From: Anoplopoma fimbria
Lineage: Eukaryota; Chordata; Actinopteri; Perciformes; Anoplopomatidae
NCBI RefSeq assembly: GCF_027596085.1
Contig: NC_072467.1
Coordinates: 4,223,861 to 4,287,860, forward strand
Length of the DNA stretch: 64,000 nucleotides
Direction of reading: 5' to 3'
Below, one piece after another: positions 13,986-30,764 of this stretch. Every line of letters begins with the position of its first letter. Positions within the stretch are counted from its first letter, which is position 1. Under the pieces are notes generated by a model that was not told the DNA's origin, ran no database searches, and saw only the letters and a list, made by a program, of their open reading frames with translations. The position numbers and the translations under genes are program-made.

Positions 13986-14986
13986 CATAACCTCATATTT
14001 ACACCAGGCAAGGATTATAATTTTTTTAATTTTTTTTAACAAATCATTAAATAAAATCCAATGGTCTGTGAATGTGATGTCCCTTTAACATTCACAGATA
14101 CTCCTCACAGCAGATTAACCTAAGGTGCCTTGTCATTGAAGCTCTGATGGCAAAATAAATAGAAACATTGTGTGATTTATAAGTAATCCTCTTCACTCAG
14201 TGTTAAGACAAATAAAGATCAACATACAGTTTGCTTCAGTCTGTAGAGACGACTTGGTCCTAGTCAGGGGGACTCAGGTGCGCTGTCTGACCCTGTGACA
14301 TGTAAACAGTCCAACACGTGTTTTCATCACATGACCCACGCAGCTGTCCCGGTCCAGGTGGGCTCAATCTGACCCTTAATCCAGCCGATTCCAACTCACT
14401 TTCACACGTGGTTCAGTGTTTTTACTCGTCCCACGAACCAACTTCAAAAAGTTCCGGCTAGCAGCCTGAGTTAGAGTTCATTCCCATGCCAGCTAAGCAT
14501 CTAACAGCTGTAACTTACAGCCTGCAGACAAAACACACACAGTTGGGCTTCTTGACTGCAGTAGTTAGGCAGGGAAGAGTGCGTGTTGGCGTTAACCTGC
14601 CGCTATGCCCTCTCTCTTTACCTTTCTGGCCTGCTGCCAATCACAAGAAAAAAACAAATACAAGTTACTGAAATAAAACAATTTTATTCTGCTGGATTGA
14701 AAAGCAACTTCTGGCACACTTGATTTAATTTCTGTGACATTTTTGTTTGAAAATACTACAATAAGCTCGCAACCAGACATTAATGTTTTAGTGTTAGCTA
14801 TAACTTCACCTAATGAGGCCCTTCTCACTGTGTCAGTTACAAGCTATTTAAATATACAAAGGCCAATGCATGCTGCAAGTAAATTTAACTTGCTATCAAA
14901 AGTGAGATTGGAGCAAGAGACAACTGAATGGTAGTGATTTTTTTTGGGGTTCGATGATGGGCGAGATTACTTGAACACTTAGAATA
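13986..14986. other. Noncoding stretch
   Basis: Nothing coding is recognised and no repeat family is recognised. Confidence 0.5.
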
Positions 14987-15022
14987 GAGGATAAATCAGA
15001 GGATAAATCAGAGGATAAATCA
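14987..15022. repeat. 12-bp unit in three perfect tandem copies
   Basis: GAGGATAAATCA is repeated exactly three times. On the minus strand each unit contains TGATTTAT, the form of a PBX-HOX composite site. Confidence 0.95.
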
Positions 15023-18000
15023 GGTGGTGTTCTGTATTTTTCTTATTGTCCACAAAATCCATGAAATTAAAAAATGCAATAATAGTCTGATTCTACCAAC
15101 AAGTATTACCGAAATTATTCCTCTGTGTCAGACCTCTGTTGTTTTTCAAAAACAATTATTAACCCCACAGAACTAAGCGGCGTGTCACTGGCACACCAGT
15201 GACCAGAACATAGTTCCCAACAAATGCACTTCTCTTTGAGTAACATTTGCAAAAAAATGTTTTGGTAATCCACTGAGCCTTTTTTTTAAAAAGAAAAATC
15301 CATGGCCTGGAGCTGACAGCCACAGAAAGGGTTGGGAAGTCAGAAATTATAAGGCACATAACGCATTGCTGTTTTTTAAGTTTTCATTGAATTTATTGAC
15401 AATAACATGAAATATTGCCAGCCTTTTCTTTTAATTTGGATGGACGAGGTAAGAGAAAAAAATTCTGGGTTTCTTCCTATATGATTGTAGGAAACCACAG
15501 CCCTCATTTTGCTCCTTGTTTTTTCCAGCTTTTGATCTTCTCTTTGTAAGGCAGCCCTTATTATGCTCATGAAACTCGATGGTGACGAACTAACTTACTG
15601 GCAAGCCTGCCAACAAGCCTGTAGGAGCAAAACACTGCACTGAAGATGAAATTATTAAAATATTATAAATAGATCCAATATCTGAGAGGTTACATCATGT
15701 AGACAGCATTTCCGAAGAGTATATAATAAACTGTCGGCATCCTGGAGTTGCTTCACTGTTCATAAATGCACCGTTGATGATGGGAGGTGGGGGGATTGTG
15801 GGGCTGCCTACGTCAAAGCTGTGATGGCGTTCCAAACAGCCTTTCCCTGGAGACCCTGTTTCCAAGCCAGATACACATTGCTGATTAAGACACTGATCCT
15901 AGTATTGATGTGGATATAAAATACGAGATACTTCAACACATATCGATCCAGCCCTTAACCTTACACAGGACTCTCACACACACACAATAATGTGTACACT
16001 CCCATACTATATTTGCACACACATATTTAAAGATACACAGATGCTTACACGTGCATTAATACATACAGTCAAATAACAAAAAAAAGAACATACAAGATTA
16101 CCTGGCCAATCGCTTAAACACAAACACACACAACCGGATTGATCTGAGCTGTACCCAGCATGCGTCTCCGGCTGTAGATCGATGGGAGACGAGGCTGGAA
16201 GTGACAGCTGTGAGTGAGAGGCCCGAGGCCAAGCTACGTTATTGGGGAATCTCCTGTCACACATCATGTGTGTGAGAGCCTGACATGCAAGTGTGCACGA
16301 ATATGTGAAGGAATATTTCTGCTCTTGAAGCTTGAACATGCCTGCAAGCGAGTGCGTGAGTATTTTGATATTCAGTTGAGGTCGAGAGGTGGTCAGTATG
16401 TACGATATGTGAGCTCAAAGAGAGGATGGTGATGTTCAGGTTTTATTTGTGGCTGTGAGGTCTCTGACTGACTGGTCCTCTGTTCCATCTTCCTTTCATC
16501 CTTTGATTCTGTAATTAGTTGATTGACCTCTGCTGTCAGGGCCTAATTAGACATGGTAATTAAGGATTAGATGGGTCAGGAGGGAGGTGTGTTTGTGTGT
16601 GTGTGTGTGTTAGGGTTGGAGGAGAGGGTGGGGGTTAGTATGTGTGGGCTAATAAGGGATGTGAAGGTCGATATGTTGCTTTTAGTTTTTAGGGGACAGG
16701 GAATTGTCCACTCTCCTTGGCAAGTAGCTGCCTTGTTTGCACGATCAATGCAAGGTGGATGCAAGATGAATGTAAACAATGTTAATTAAAAAGTATCACT
16801 GTACTAAACCTCCTCTATTGACATCAATGAGCTGACTCATGCAATACAGCAAAGAACTGAACTGTGTTTCTGGAGTGGTAACACCAACACTGTTTGGGAA
16901 GTGCTCAGCTGGCAAAATAAGGAAGGAAGGAATGATGTCCCTCCTAAGAAGTGTTAGGAAACCCTTTATGCTTGTGTAAGACTGTGCATGCGGTTGCTAA
17001 ACACTGCTAAATTATAACTTGAAAGCAGCATTTGGCTATACTCTTGTTCCATTCAAATCAAATTAATTAAACTATACTTTACTCTAAAGAATCAGGGCAT
17101 ACAGACATTGTGGGAAAACAGCTAGCACAATAGAGCAGCAAAGTGATTCAAGTAACAGCAATTACAAAACCACAATTGAATCCATAAAAAGAGCTTCCCC
17201 ATGCATAATGCAAAAGCGAAAAAATGAGGCGGTAATAAGAATAGCATTGTCCAAACAAAACACCTGACAATAGCACAGCATATGCCAGTTTAAAATGAAT
17301 CTGCAGACACACATTGTGCTAAATTGTGTATTTTTCACCAAATTAAATAAGGTGCCGCTATCCCATTTAGTGCTACGGAATCAGAGGATGGGACTGAGAG
17401 ACAAACAAGAGGAGATTTTGCTAGCGACACTAAGAATGTCACACCAGGCACAGATAGTTTTGCAGCTAATGGAGTGTAAAGGCAGAGTGTGTTGGCACCA
17501 GATAGGTTGCAGTGACAGGCAACCCCAGAACCTCGCTCAGAGGGGGGGCGCCCATTGCTCACTGCTGCCCTGTAGGGGGTTCATACACTTTCTACTCTTC
17601 TCCTTTTCTCTCTCTATCTCTCAATGCTTTGCCATGTCTTTTTCTTAGAAGTGTGTAATGTTGTCATTCGACACATGACAGGAGACTTTGGAAGAATAAA
17701 AGTGCTACATGATCAACACAGATAGGGGAAAGAAAGGGGCATAGAGAGGAGAGAAAGATGGAATGTGCTTTTAGTATTGATCAATACAATTCAGACTTAT
17801 GAAGGGGAAAAAGTTGAGGGGGAGAAGCAAGATAGAAGGGAAGCATGACAGAAAAGGAGAACAAAGAAGAGGAGATTCTTAGAATGAACTACTACAAGGG
17901 CATCATAGCATGGATGAGGAAAGCATATTTGGAAAAATTAAGTAGAGGGTGGACTGAACTGGGTTTTGCAGATCATTTTACTTCTACACATCTTTCAGTG

Positions 18001-19510
18001 CTCCTAACAAAGTTACTCCCCACTACAGTCGGAAGCTGCAAGAAACACAAAGTTCTAAAGTACAAGCATTGAGTGTGAACCACAAAATACCAAGGTGCAG
18101 CTCTTCCAATGAAACAGAGCAGATATGGTGATATGGAGATAGATGGTGATACAACAGTGTTTTGGAGTGAGGTGGGAATAGGTTGACCTAGTTAGAAAAG
18201 AGGGACAGATAAAACCTGAGTGAGGGAGAACTCAGAAGGAATTTAAGATGGATAATCACTGTTCTATTGTATGTTGAGTCGTTGCATGACATGTTCATGT
18301 TATCAGACATACATTCAAACAGGCCGACAACACATTTGCCTAAGTATAAAGCAATGATTGTTTTCCTGGAAACAACCTAAGAAGAAAACTGCAGCTCTGT
18401 GTAGCTAGGCACAGTGTTGGTGTGAGGTAAATGCTAAAAACATGCTAATGTTAATGTGTTAGTTAGCAAGTTTCCACATGGATGTATTACTGTAAAGGAG
18501 TTGGATAACATGTAAGTTACCACAATGGTGCATATGCTGAAAAAGTTGTCCAGAAATATGTCTCTCATGTCCATTGAAGAATCCTTTTATACTGTTGCTG
18601 CACGGAGGAGCATAGCTTCAACATGGCTCTCTGTTTTGTCATGAAGAGCAAGGTGAAATTGAAATTACTGAGGAGACACGCCACAGACCTGTCAAACTGC
18701 AACAAGAAGCCAATGAGTCACAAGGGAGACAGGAAAAACATTTGTATTCTTACCATCTCTATTCAGTTTTGTGACAGTCCTATAATTGTCAGTGCACTTA
18801 ACACTTTTTTGTGTGAGCAGGGTTTAAAAATGCAAACAGTTGAACAAAGTGTTATTAAAAAAAATGATCTTCTAAGAGCTTCTGAAATACAAATGTGTGT
18901 TTCATTTTCTGTGGATCAAAGCAGAAAGTAGGTGGTGCAATGCATTATTGTTATTGTCACAAACATAACTTTATTCTTTCAGCATACTTGTGGATTTTTT
19001 AAATGTAGTATCACCTACAGAAATATAATACTAAATCAACCATCAAATGTATGTGGCCATTATATGTGTAGCGTACACGAGTATGGCCACTCAGTTTTCC
19101 GGTTGTATGCACAAAAGAATAAATCAAGTTTTCACTTCACAGTTAGACTTCCACAAGTTCAAGTAGGTGAAGGACAAACAAACATGTCAACAAGAGCAAG
19201 GAGGAAAAGAAAGTGAACATCTGTTAAAGCAAGACGGATGAAGACAGACCGTGTCCTTGTGTTTGTGACAGTGTGTGACTGACTTTCTATTTGTGACAAC
19301 TCTGTCATTCTTGGCCCTCCTGACACTGACTCTAAAAGACAACCTAACTCAAGAGGCTAGGTGCGATAGCATGCTGTATTGCAAAAAGCCGTCATGCCTG
19401 ACTCTTAAGTGAGAATATATATATATATTTTTTAAGACTAGCTGCCATGAAAAGTCCCTTGACCTTGTTTCTTTTTCTTATTTTTTACATAATCATCAAT
19501 TCATCTTCTT
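15023..19510. other. Noncoding stretch with a possible conserved element
   Basis: No coding region is recognised. At 16,511-16,573 several TAATTA-type motifs, a TGATTGAC and a CTGTCAGG lie close together, the kind of cluster seen in homeodomain/PBX/MEIS enhancers. The remainder is AT-rich with short GT runs (16,597-16,611). Confidence 0.45.
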
Positions 19511-19533
19511 CTAACCCTAACCCTAACCCTAAC
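19511..19533. repeat. Short interstitial telomeric repeat
   Basis: About 3.8 units of CCCTAA, the vertebrate telomere hexamer read on the C-rich strand, sit in unique noncoding DNA. Confidence 0.9.
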
Positions 19534-20831
19534 ACCCAGTTTGGAAAAAAACAAGAGTTCCATAAGCTGGATCGATCTCATAAATGTTACTGTCCCTCAC
19601 ACTTTACTGTTCCTTTGTTCTATCTTAGGAGATAAGCACTGAAGCCCCTTTGTTTGTGGCTGCACAGAAGATTCTAATGCATGCAAATAAGAGAGCTGTG
19701 TGAGCATGGGTTCATCAGGGGAGAAGAAAACTATATTTTACCACACACACATGCACAAAAATTGCACTCACACCCATGCAGCACAGGGGATATTTATGTT
19801 GGAGAGGAGAATAGTAATGAGGCAAAGCTTTGTAATATTCTAAACTTGGCTGCCGATCTCCCGACGCAGGTAAGCGTTCGCATGGCACCCTCTTTCCCCT
19901 GTGCTCCCCGCTGTGCATGGATTAGTGAAGCTGTCTTATGCGAGATATTTCCCCCTTAAGGCTGTTTCCATTTGGGGTGCCGGGAATAATGTTACACACT
20001 CCATTATTTTTATAGGCCTTAGGCACCTCACTCAAATCCATTCATGAATATATTGACTTTCACTTTGCTGCATGATTGAAGCTTGTTTGCCTTCCCGCCA
20101 GTAGACGGCTTGGACAACCAGACTGTAAAGGATGAGTACAGGAAAAACTCCAGCACACACAAACACATTTTTCCAGAGCAGTGCAGCTGCAATAGTGATG
20201 CTGTTAAAACTGCTGTGATTATCTCAGTCCCCTGCAGCCACTCTCTTTCTCTCGCTCGTTGTAAGGAAATGGAGGAGACTGATGCTCCACATATGATTAG
20301 ATTGCTATGGAGAATTTTGTTTTGTCAGATTACAAACATCGCCTGGCTCTCCTTTGTATAGAAACAGAGAAGCACCAGAAAGGGTAGAGAGGGACACTGT
20401 AGGATTTTAATTGAGTTGAGTTGAATTTATTTTAGTTCATGGGTAGTTTCAGTGAAAGGTAATATGGTCCATGATGCTTGTTTTCACACTAATTATATCT
20501 TGAATACTGACTGTGAGGCCAATGATAATTTACCTGCATACCCATTCGTCAAGAAATGTAAATTATTTTTGTTCCTCTAACTTCTGTCTCCTGCAATATT
20601 ACATCATTTCTGCATGTCTACTTGGTCTGTGTGTGTATTTGAATAAGTGAGGAGGCAGGATGATGAGTTGCCTCAGAGTCAATTGCAATTTAGCTTGCAT
20701 TTTGTGTGAATTCCCTGCCCCCAAAATAAGAGACAGAGAGAAAGAGACAGATACCCCCCCCAACACACACACACCCACACACATAGCATTCTTCCACATG
20801 TTGCTGTTTATCTGGGTCCTGGTTGTAGTGA

Positions 20832-21140
20832 CAGCAGGCTAAGCAGAGTTTCCTCCTGCCTAGCCACAGCTTCAAGCTCCTCCTGGGGAATCCCAAGGTA
20901 TTTACATGCCAGATGGGATATGTAATCCCACCAGCATGTTCTGGGTCTGTCTCAGGTTTCCTCCCAGTTGTACGAGCCCAGAATACCTTCACACAAAGGT
21001 GTATGGGAAGCATCCTAATCAGATTCCTGAGTTACCTCCTCTCGATACAGCAGCATCCAGCTCCTTGTCTGTCCCTAAAGGTGAGACACTGCGTAGGAAT
21101 TTCAGCTGCTTGAATCTTTAATATTATGCTCACAACTAGT
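20832..21140 (-). mobile_element. Diverged 3' fragment of a fish non-LTR LINE
   Basis: This stretch is an older copy of the LINE at 32877-33536. Matching blocks include AGCTCCTCCTGGGGAA, CCAGCATGTTCTGGGTCTG, AGCATCCTAATCAGAT and GTCCCTAAAGGTGAG. The reading frame is broken by many substitutions and it is a dead fragment. Like the other copy it is inserted with its coding strand on the minus strand. Confidence 0.8.
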
Positions 21141-22954
21141 TTGTAGCTACCCTCAATTTCTTTAGCTTCCACCATCACGACCACCTCAGCAACAGCCTCC
21201 TAGCACGGGGTTCCCAGTTGGAGCCCTCTAACCAATTTAACCCAATCAAGGGACTCCAATTAGGCCAGATATGTGTTTACATGCCCACACAACATGCTTT
21301 TTGCATATGTTAGTTTACGCGGCGGTGTCTGTTATTCTTTAAAGTACATACTCTTAATTATGTGGATGTTAACAAGCATGCTACCCCTGCTGTTGAGTGA
21401 ACTGTCCCTGGACACTTGTTTCCTTATGGGGAGCCAAACACAAATATGTCTCTGTTGGTGCACTGTGACACTGTCATCATTAGTCAAATTTATTCAATGT
21501 GACACCAAAACCTCTGTTACATCAGCTACCGCGGCCCTTATACCCTTGGGTAATGAGTAATTCTGCTAATGATGAGCGAAAGACACAGACACAGTTAAGT
21601 TAATGTGTCTGAAAGTGACACCTTGAATGCAAAATAAGCATCTGAGAGTATGTATACATGTAATGATGTTGTAATTAGTATGATATGGACACCATGCCTT
21701 TCCTATTGAAGGTTATAGAAACACAACGCATTTTTTTGTCGTTTAGTAGTACCGAACATAGGCTTGAGATATGTGATATTCATTATCTAGCTGGTTATTC
21801 AGATTTGAGGGATGACAGAATGATCTGTATGAGCCCTGTGGCCACTTGACAGATGAATTCCCACCATACACCTGGGTCAGCCCCATGGGCACCGCTCAGG
21901 TGGCCGGACAGAGAACACCTCCGAAGGAGGATGGCCAGTAAACACTCGTACCAAACACTCGTACAGCTTTTCCTAATTTGAAGGAGCTCAACACAAAGCT
22001 CCTTTTGAATCCGAATCAAAGCACCAGGAACTTGGAGATTACAAACCCAAATATTGCCTACCTGGCTAATTGCTCCTAATTACTTTAATTAATGGAATTT
22101 GAAGACATCTTTTTAGCTTACATCTATCATTGTTATAGAACACATGATTAAAGGAAATATCAACGAAAACTCATTAGAAAGCGGAAATTGCTACTTAGCA
22201 TTTGTAACTTATCTTGATTTACTCAAAGGGTGTATTTTCTCTCTGCTTATCTCGGCTCCTTCCTCGGGATCCATCTTGTTGGTACTTTTATAACAGCTAA
22301 TTTAAAGCATTGGCATGGAAATATGATGGAAATGCATGTGGTTTTAAGTCATTTTATGACCGTGCACATTAACACTCTCTGACACTGTTCTGCAGCACAT
22401 AAAAAAGAGAGAAATGCAAAGGATTAGAGCCAATTCTCATTTATGGCAGGTTCATTTTCTTGATTCATATGATCTCATTCAAACATCTCTGTAGACTCCA
22501 GCTGCTGAAATTTGGGTCATGCTCTTGAGAAAGAAAATGACTCCCCACCAGCTTTAAGGGTGTTGTGTCGTAGGGTTCCTGCAGAAGCAAAGCAGACTGT
22601 AACTGTAAGGACTGCTCCATGTGAGAGCCCTCTCGGGGGAAGGCTGAGTGGAAAGAGAAAAAGACTCATTAATGGGAGTCAGTAAAGGACGACAACATTT
22701 TGACATTTCCATTCTTTGATCTGAAAAAATTAAAATCCAACTTTTAACTGAATCTCATCAATACTCAAGAACATTTGAAATTGCTTGGGTATTGAGTGCC
22801 TTTCAGTACTGTACTCCTCAAAATAACAGAGTGAGAAAAATCAGTTTTATCATACAACCAATTCCCATCACTGCTTGTAATTGTTACAAGACAGCTAATA
22901 CATGCCGGACACATATACACTGCCTAAATACTGTAAATTAACCCTATTAGAACT
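21141..22954. other. Noncoding stretch
   Basis: No coding region is recognised. A TAATT-rich block at about 22,060-22,105 (CTAATTGCTCCTAATTAC, then TTAATTAATGG) resembles a homeodomain-rich conserved noncoding element. Confidence 0.45.
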
Positions 22955-23322
22955 AGGGGCTGCACGGTGGTGTAGTGGTTAGCACTGTCGCCTCACAGCA
23001 AGAGGGGCCCGGGTTCAATTCCCGGGCCAGACAACCTTCTGTGTGGAGTTTGCATGTTCTCCCTGTGTCAGCGTGGGTTCTCTCCGGGTTCTCCGGCTTC
23101 CTCCCACAGTCCAAAGACATGCAGCTTAGGTTAATTGATGACTCTAAAATTGCCCGTAGGTGTGAATGTGAGCGTGAATGGTTGTTTGTCTCTATATGTC
23201 AGCCCTGTGATAGGCTGGCGACCTGTCCAGGGTGTACCCTGCCTTCGCCCATTGACAGCTGGGATCGGCTCCAGCACCCCCGCGACCCTTAACTGGATAA
23301 GCGGTTACGGAAGATGGATGGA
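22955..23322 (+). mobile_element. tRNA-derived SINE with LINE-like 3' tail
   Basis: The 5' head has a tRNA-like A box (GGTGTAGTGGTTAGCAC) and B box (GGGTTCAATTCC at 23011-23022), the internal RNA polymerase III promoter. The body (TGTGTGGAGTTTGCATGTTC, CCCACAGTCCAAAGACATGC) is a sequence I recognise as abundant in fish genomes. The 3' tail, GGATAAGCGG then GGATGGAT, matches the 3' end of the LINE at 32877-33536. A 7-bp target-site duplication, TAGAACT, is present at 22948-22954 and 23323-23329. Confidence 0.9.
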
Positions 23323-25774
23323 TAGAACTGTTCGAAAGGTTGTGGTTATAAGATCTAATTTTAATTGAAAGGTGACATGGATATGTAGGATATGACCATT
23401 CCACTGGTCTCATGTAACCTAATGCCCATCATCCTCTAAGGGAACATTTTGGTCATGAATGAATGAACCTGGTGTGCTCCCAATAATTAAAATGTGCTCT
23501 GGCATCATTTGGCAACAAATACAGATAATTAATGGAGCAATGAAATTGGTCTTGGAAGCCCACAACCATATTGGTAACTTGCATCTAAAGTCCAGTAACT
23601 GTGTTGCCTTATGATGCACAAACACCTGTTTAAAAGTCTGCTAGATCTTTTATAAATTGATTGCTTCTTTTCATATCCCACATTATATATAAAAACAAAT
23701 CATCTCCCTATTAACATTGTTCACCTTGAGACCGGACCAGGATGAGCTGATGTGTGTAACTATAATGTAATACATCGTCCTTCCTTACTGCAGGGCCTTT
23801 TATTCAGAGCAGCCGCCTCCAGAGAATAACAGGCAAACGGAGCATGAAGGGAAGGCGAGGTCTGGACCAGGGGAAGGTAGCATGACTGTCTGACAGGATG
23901 TGCTTAGTTACACACTCTCTGTTCCTACTAGAGCCCAGACAGCCCACCAAGGCCACACATGGGAGAAGAGAGGAGGGAGGAGGCTGTGTGTGTGCATGTG
24001 TGTGTGTGTGTGTGTGTGATGCAAGAAGAGATATATTGTCCCCTTTTTTTTTGCCTGGAGAGACTCTGGGACGCATCCAAGATGCCAACAACAGTGACAG
24101 CATCATCAACAAAATGTAGCTGTGGCACATACACACACACTCACGCAACAACACACACGCACACAGATTGCTGCTGAGCCACTTGAGAAAAACACTCCAA
24201 ATGTGTTTAGGAAACTGCTCTGCCCCGGGAGGGAAAATCACTTTTTTTTTTCTCCCTTTTGGTCCCAATCAAACAAACAGCTACACATTTTCCATCCCCA
24301 CTCCACCAAGTGAAGATTCCCTCTTGGTAGAGCAGCATGCCCAGCATGAACAAGTCCGTCTTAGGAGGAAACTTTTCCACTCCGTCATGTCTACTGGCCA
24401 TTAAGCCAATTACATCCAAATGAAACTAAGTGGGGCAGGCTTAACAGAGTGTCAGATTGCTCCTGAAGGTCAAACAACACTCGGAGTGAATGGCTTCTGT
24501 CTATAAATCCCTCAGGTCGGATAGCTGCTTGTTGGCATTCTACATCGGCACACCTGTTTATCTGATGAAGCTATGTCCCCGTAAAGGAAGCCTTTAAATG
24601 TCTGGCTGATTGCCCAGTTTACCTTTATGGGCCATCTCTTGTTCTCATCTCTCTCTCTCTCTCCCTCATATTTTTTTCATTTCCCAAGTGGGTTATTCAG
24701 TACCCCGAAGCAGCAGACATTTTTCACTCTTGGAACCACCTGAAAATAACAAGGTAGCATGGATAAGGACCTAATAAGAATACCAAAGATGTGAGCACAG
24801 TAGTAGACACGCTGATGGGAGGAATCAATGATGAGAGACCTAAGGAAGTCGCACAAAAGTCTAAAGTTTGGTTCATCTTGTAGTAATTAGAGACCCTAAT
24901 TATATCGGCTTTTGGGTTTTTAATATTTTAAACTATCAAGAACATCACATTAAAAAATCCCTTGCATGAATACAAAGTAATGAGCAGCACATATTAAAAT
25001 ACATGAAGGCACATTTATGAGGGGGCGGTATTGCTGGCCAAGGCTTAATGGTGCCAAATAGACCTCAAGTGAATAACGTGCCACTACAGCAAACAAAACA
25101 CTTCAAGAGACATGGAGTAATTGTAAAGGTGAGAGACCTATTTTCGGTTTGGAACGGATGAGTGAATGAGTGAGAGAAGTCTGAATGAGAATGTAAAGAA
25201 CTTTGACACCACAAGTGGGAGGAATAGTAACAAAGGAAGCAGCTGAAGTAGAACAAAAAAAAGAGAGTGAACCGGAGATGAGAGCAACATATGCTGACGA
25301 TGAGGACTTCCCAAGAAGGATTTTAATATTTCATGTGTCCTAGATTCCCCCTCCTCCCCCCACACTTTTCCCCCCAGGGACCAAAAAATGACTGAGGATC
25401 CATGGGACAGAGAGATAGATTGAGCAGAGGGAGGGAGGGAGGGAAAGAAAGAAAGAGTGAGTGATTTAAAAAATGGGAACATGAACACACAGTTGGTGTA
25501 CCCTCAGAGGATCAAAATAATACTACACCAGGTCATTTGTTTTCTAACACCTATGGGAACATATATGCCACTAAGCGCTGAGCTGAAACTCACAGCCTTT
25601 GGGGCGATAGAGATGATAAAGTGTTTTTTAACTTTGATGTTTGCAGTTGACATTAAGATGGCCTTGTACTTAAGGAGCAAAAAGGGACTCCTTATTGTCA
25701 AATTTAAACATTGAATGTTTTTTCTTCATCGATATCATTCAGAAACAACACCCTCCTACCTGGCTGCTATCATT
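23323..25774. other. Noncoding stretch
   Basis: No coding region is recognised. It holds a short GT run near 23,991-24,019 and a GGGA/AAAG purine run at about 25,428-25,456. Short open frames are composition artefacts. Confidence 0.5.
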
Positions 25775-26020
25775 TTTTGGAATATAGTTCAACACTTTAG
25801 TTAACACTCGTATTCACTGTCTTCCCGAGAGTTAGATTTAGAGATTGATTCTTCTCTCATATCTGTCCGGTAAATATGAAGCTAAGTGGTATAGCACAAA
25901 GACTGGAAACGAGAGGAAATTGCTAGCATTGCTCTGTTCATAGGTCACAAAAGCTCGCTCATTAACAAGTTATGTCATATTTGTTGAATCTATATAAAAA
26001 ACAAAGAGTAAAAAGAGAGA
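25775..26020 (+). repeat. Percomorph dispersed repeat, forward copy
   Basis: Phrases such as CCGAGAGTTAGAT, GGTAAATATGAAGCTAAG, ACAAAGACTGGAAACGAG and CATTAACAAGTTATGT are diverged forms of a repeat family I recognise as common in perch-like fish genomes. A second copy in reverse orientation lies at 27200-27350. Class is unknown to me. Confidence 0.6.
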
Positions 26021-26627
26021 CATTGGATGTCTCTCAAAGTCAAGGAAGGATCGTTCAAAGGCTGAATTTTAAGGACGCTACGTCATCCTAAAAACACCCA
26101 CAAACCAGATTTTTTTCATATCTAACGTGGTAAATAATGGTTTTACTTCGAGCAAACCAGAGTGGTTGTTTGTTGGAGCAGTGGAAAGAGCTTACCCAGA
26201 CAGTGTGAGTTTCATTTTGTTTATGTTTGTTTTACAAACGGCGAGGTAGAATTGCTGTGTTTTTTGTTGGAGTGTGGAAAGCATATTAATTATATGTTGT
26301 TGTTTTTTATAGGCCAACATTTTTTATGATCTGTGTTAATTGTTTTGAGGAATGCCTACTAGCAGTTTTAATGTACTTAATTATTATAAATAAAGTGCAA
26401 ACTGGCACTTTCACTCTACTGTTCTTTAATTAATATTTTTTTTAAATGTGTGATAAAGTGGTTACAAACCAAGTGCAGACAAGTACATAAACCCACAAAC
26501 AGCTTTGGGGATAAAACAAAGTAAGACAGATAAAACAAAGTGGGACAAAAACTATTTTGAGGAGTTTAACACTGTTTCAGACGGATAGGTATGAGAGGAA
26601 AAATGGATGCAGATGGGTACGTGTGAA

Positions 26628-26732
<105 letters not shown>

Positions 26733-27199
26733 AGGATATTGGGTGAGTGAGGGGTATTGAATACATATACGTACCTACACATACATTATATCGTATGTAT
26801 ATATATGTATTGTACATATTCACAAATATCCCCAATTCATACAAACACATTCACACAAATACCTTAAAAATGGAGCAGGGAGGAGGGATGCAAGAAAATA
26901 AAAAAGGTAAGAAAAAAATAAATTATACTAATGCCAATTAAAGTACACGTAAATATATGATAATTTACTAACCAAAATAAATAAATGAATAAAATCAAAG
27001 GAACCAGACCAGACCATCAAGGGATCCACTCCAAAGTGGGGGTAAAAACTTGACAGTTTTAATGTGTGCTCTTCGTTTGTTTGGAAGGAGTCTTGACTCT
27101 GTAGGATCGGACTTGGAAGGACCCATCCTACCGGGGAAGACTTATTGACCTTGAAAAAAACTCATTGTGTGCCGGGCAGCCTCACAGTGATAACAGGAG

Positions 27200-27350
27200 T
27201 CCAGGTCTGGCACCCTCTAAAACCACTAGCTGGAGAGTTTTACACTTTGCTTTAAGCTAAGCTATCACGCTAGATTTTTATCGATCCACTCATCCAGCTC
27301 TCAACAAGAAATTAAAAAGCGCATTTCCCCAAACTATTGTTGAGTGGAAA
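27200..27350 (-). repeat. Percomorph dispersed repeat, reverse copy
   Basis: Read on the minus strand, this has the same TTTCTTGTTGAGAGCTGGAT and ATAGCTTAGCTTAAAGCAAAG type phrases as the family at 25775-26020. It is truncated and diverged. Confidence 0.5.
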
Positions 27351-28366
<1,016 letters not shown>

Positions 28367-28852
28367 TTGCTGCACTCTGTCTTGCTGGTCTGCTGCTTTG
28401 CTAACAGTGCTAGTTCAGTAGAGCAGGGGTGCCTGAAGCCTCTGACCCTGCTAATCAGCTCAACCCACAATAACCCTTCGACTGGCATCTTAATTAATCA
28501 TGTAACAGTGGTGGGATGTAGCCTTGCATCTCAATGTTCAGCACTACAATAACACGGAAATGTTAAAGATAATCATAATTGCCTCTACCCATTGTCGTGT
28601 TATTCTTTGCTCTCCTGCCAGTGTGAGCGTGAGTCTGTGTGTGTTAGTGTAGATACTGCACTTGTGTTCACCTGCAGCTTGGGTAACAAGGCCATATAAA
28701 ATGATGATAAAGGTGATGAGATGCCTAGCACCTCTCTGCTGGCTGTCACTCGGTGTTATCTTTAGGATTGCCCCGCAACTCACTTCACCATTTCATTTAT
28801 TCTAGAGATAACATTTGCTGCCAGTACCGACACTCTCACACATTGAGGCAAG

Positions 28853-30764
<1,912 letters not shown>

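Noticed and set aside
22967..23040. Functional tRNA gene
   Set aside because: A and B boxes are present, but they head a SINE with a long body and LINE-like tail, and the head does not show a proper cloverleaf end.
23804..24268. 154-codon open frame on the minus strand
   Set aside because: It includes a GT/CA run and low-complexity segments, has no recognisable domain and no splice or codon pattern that supports it.
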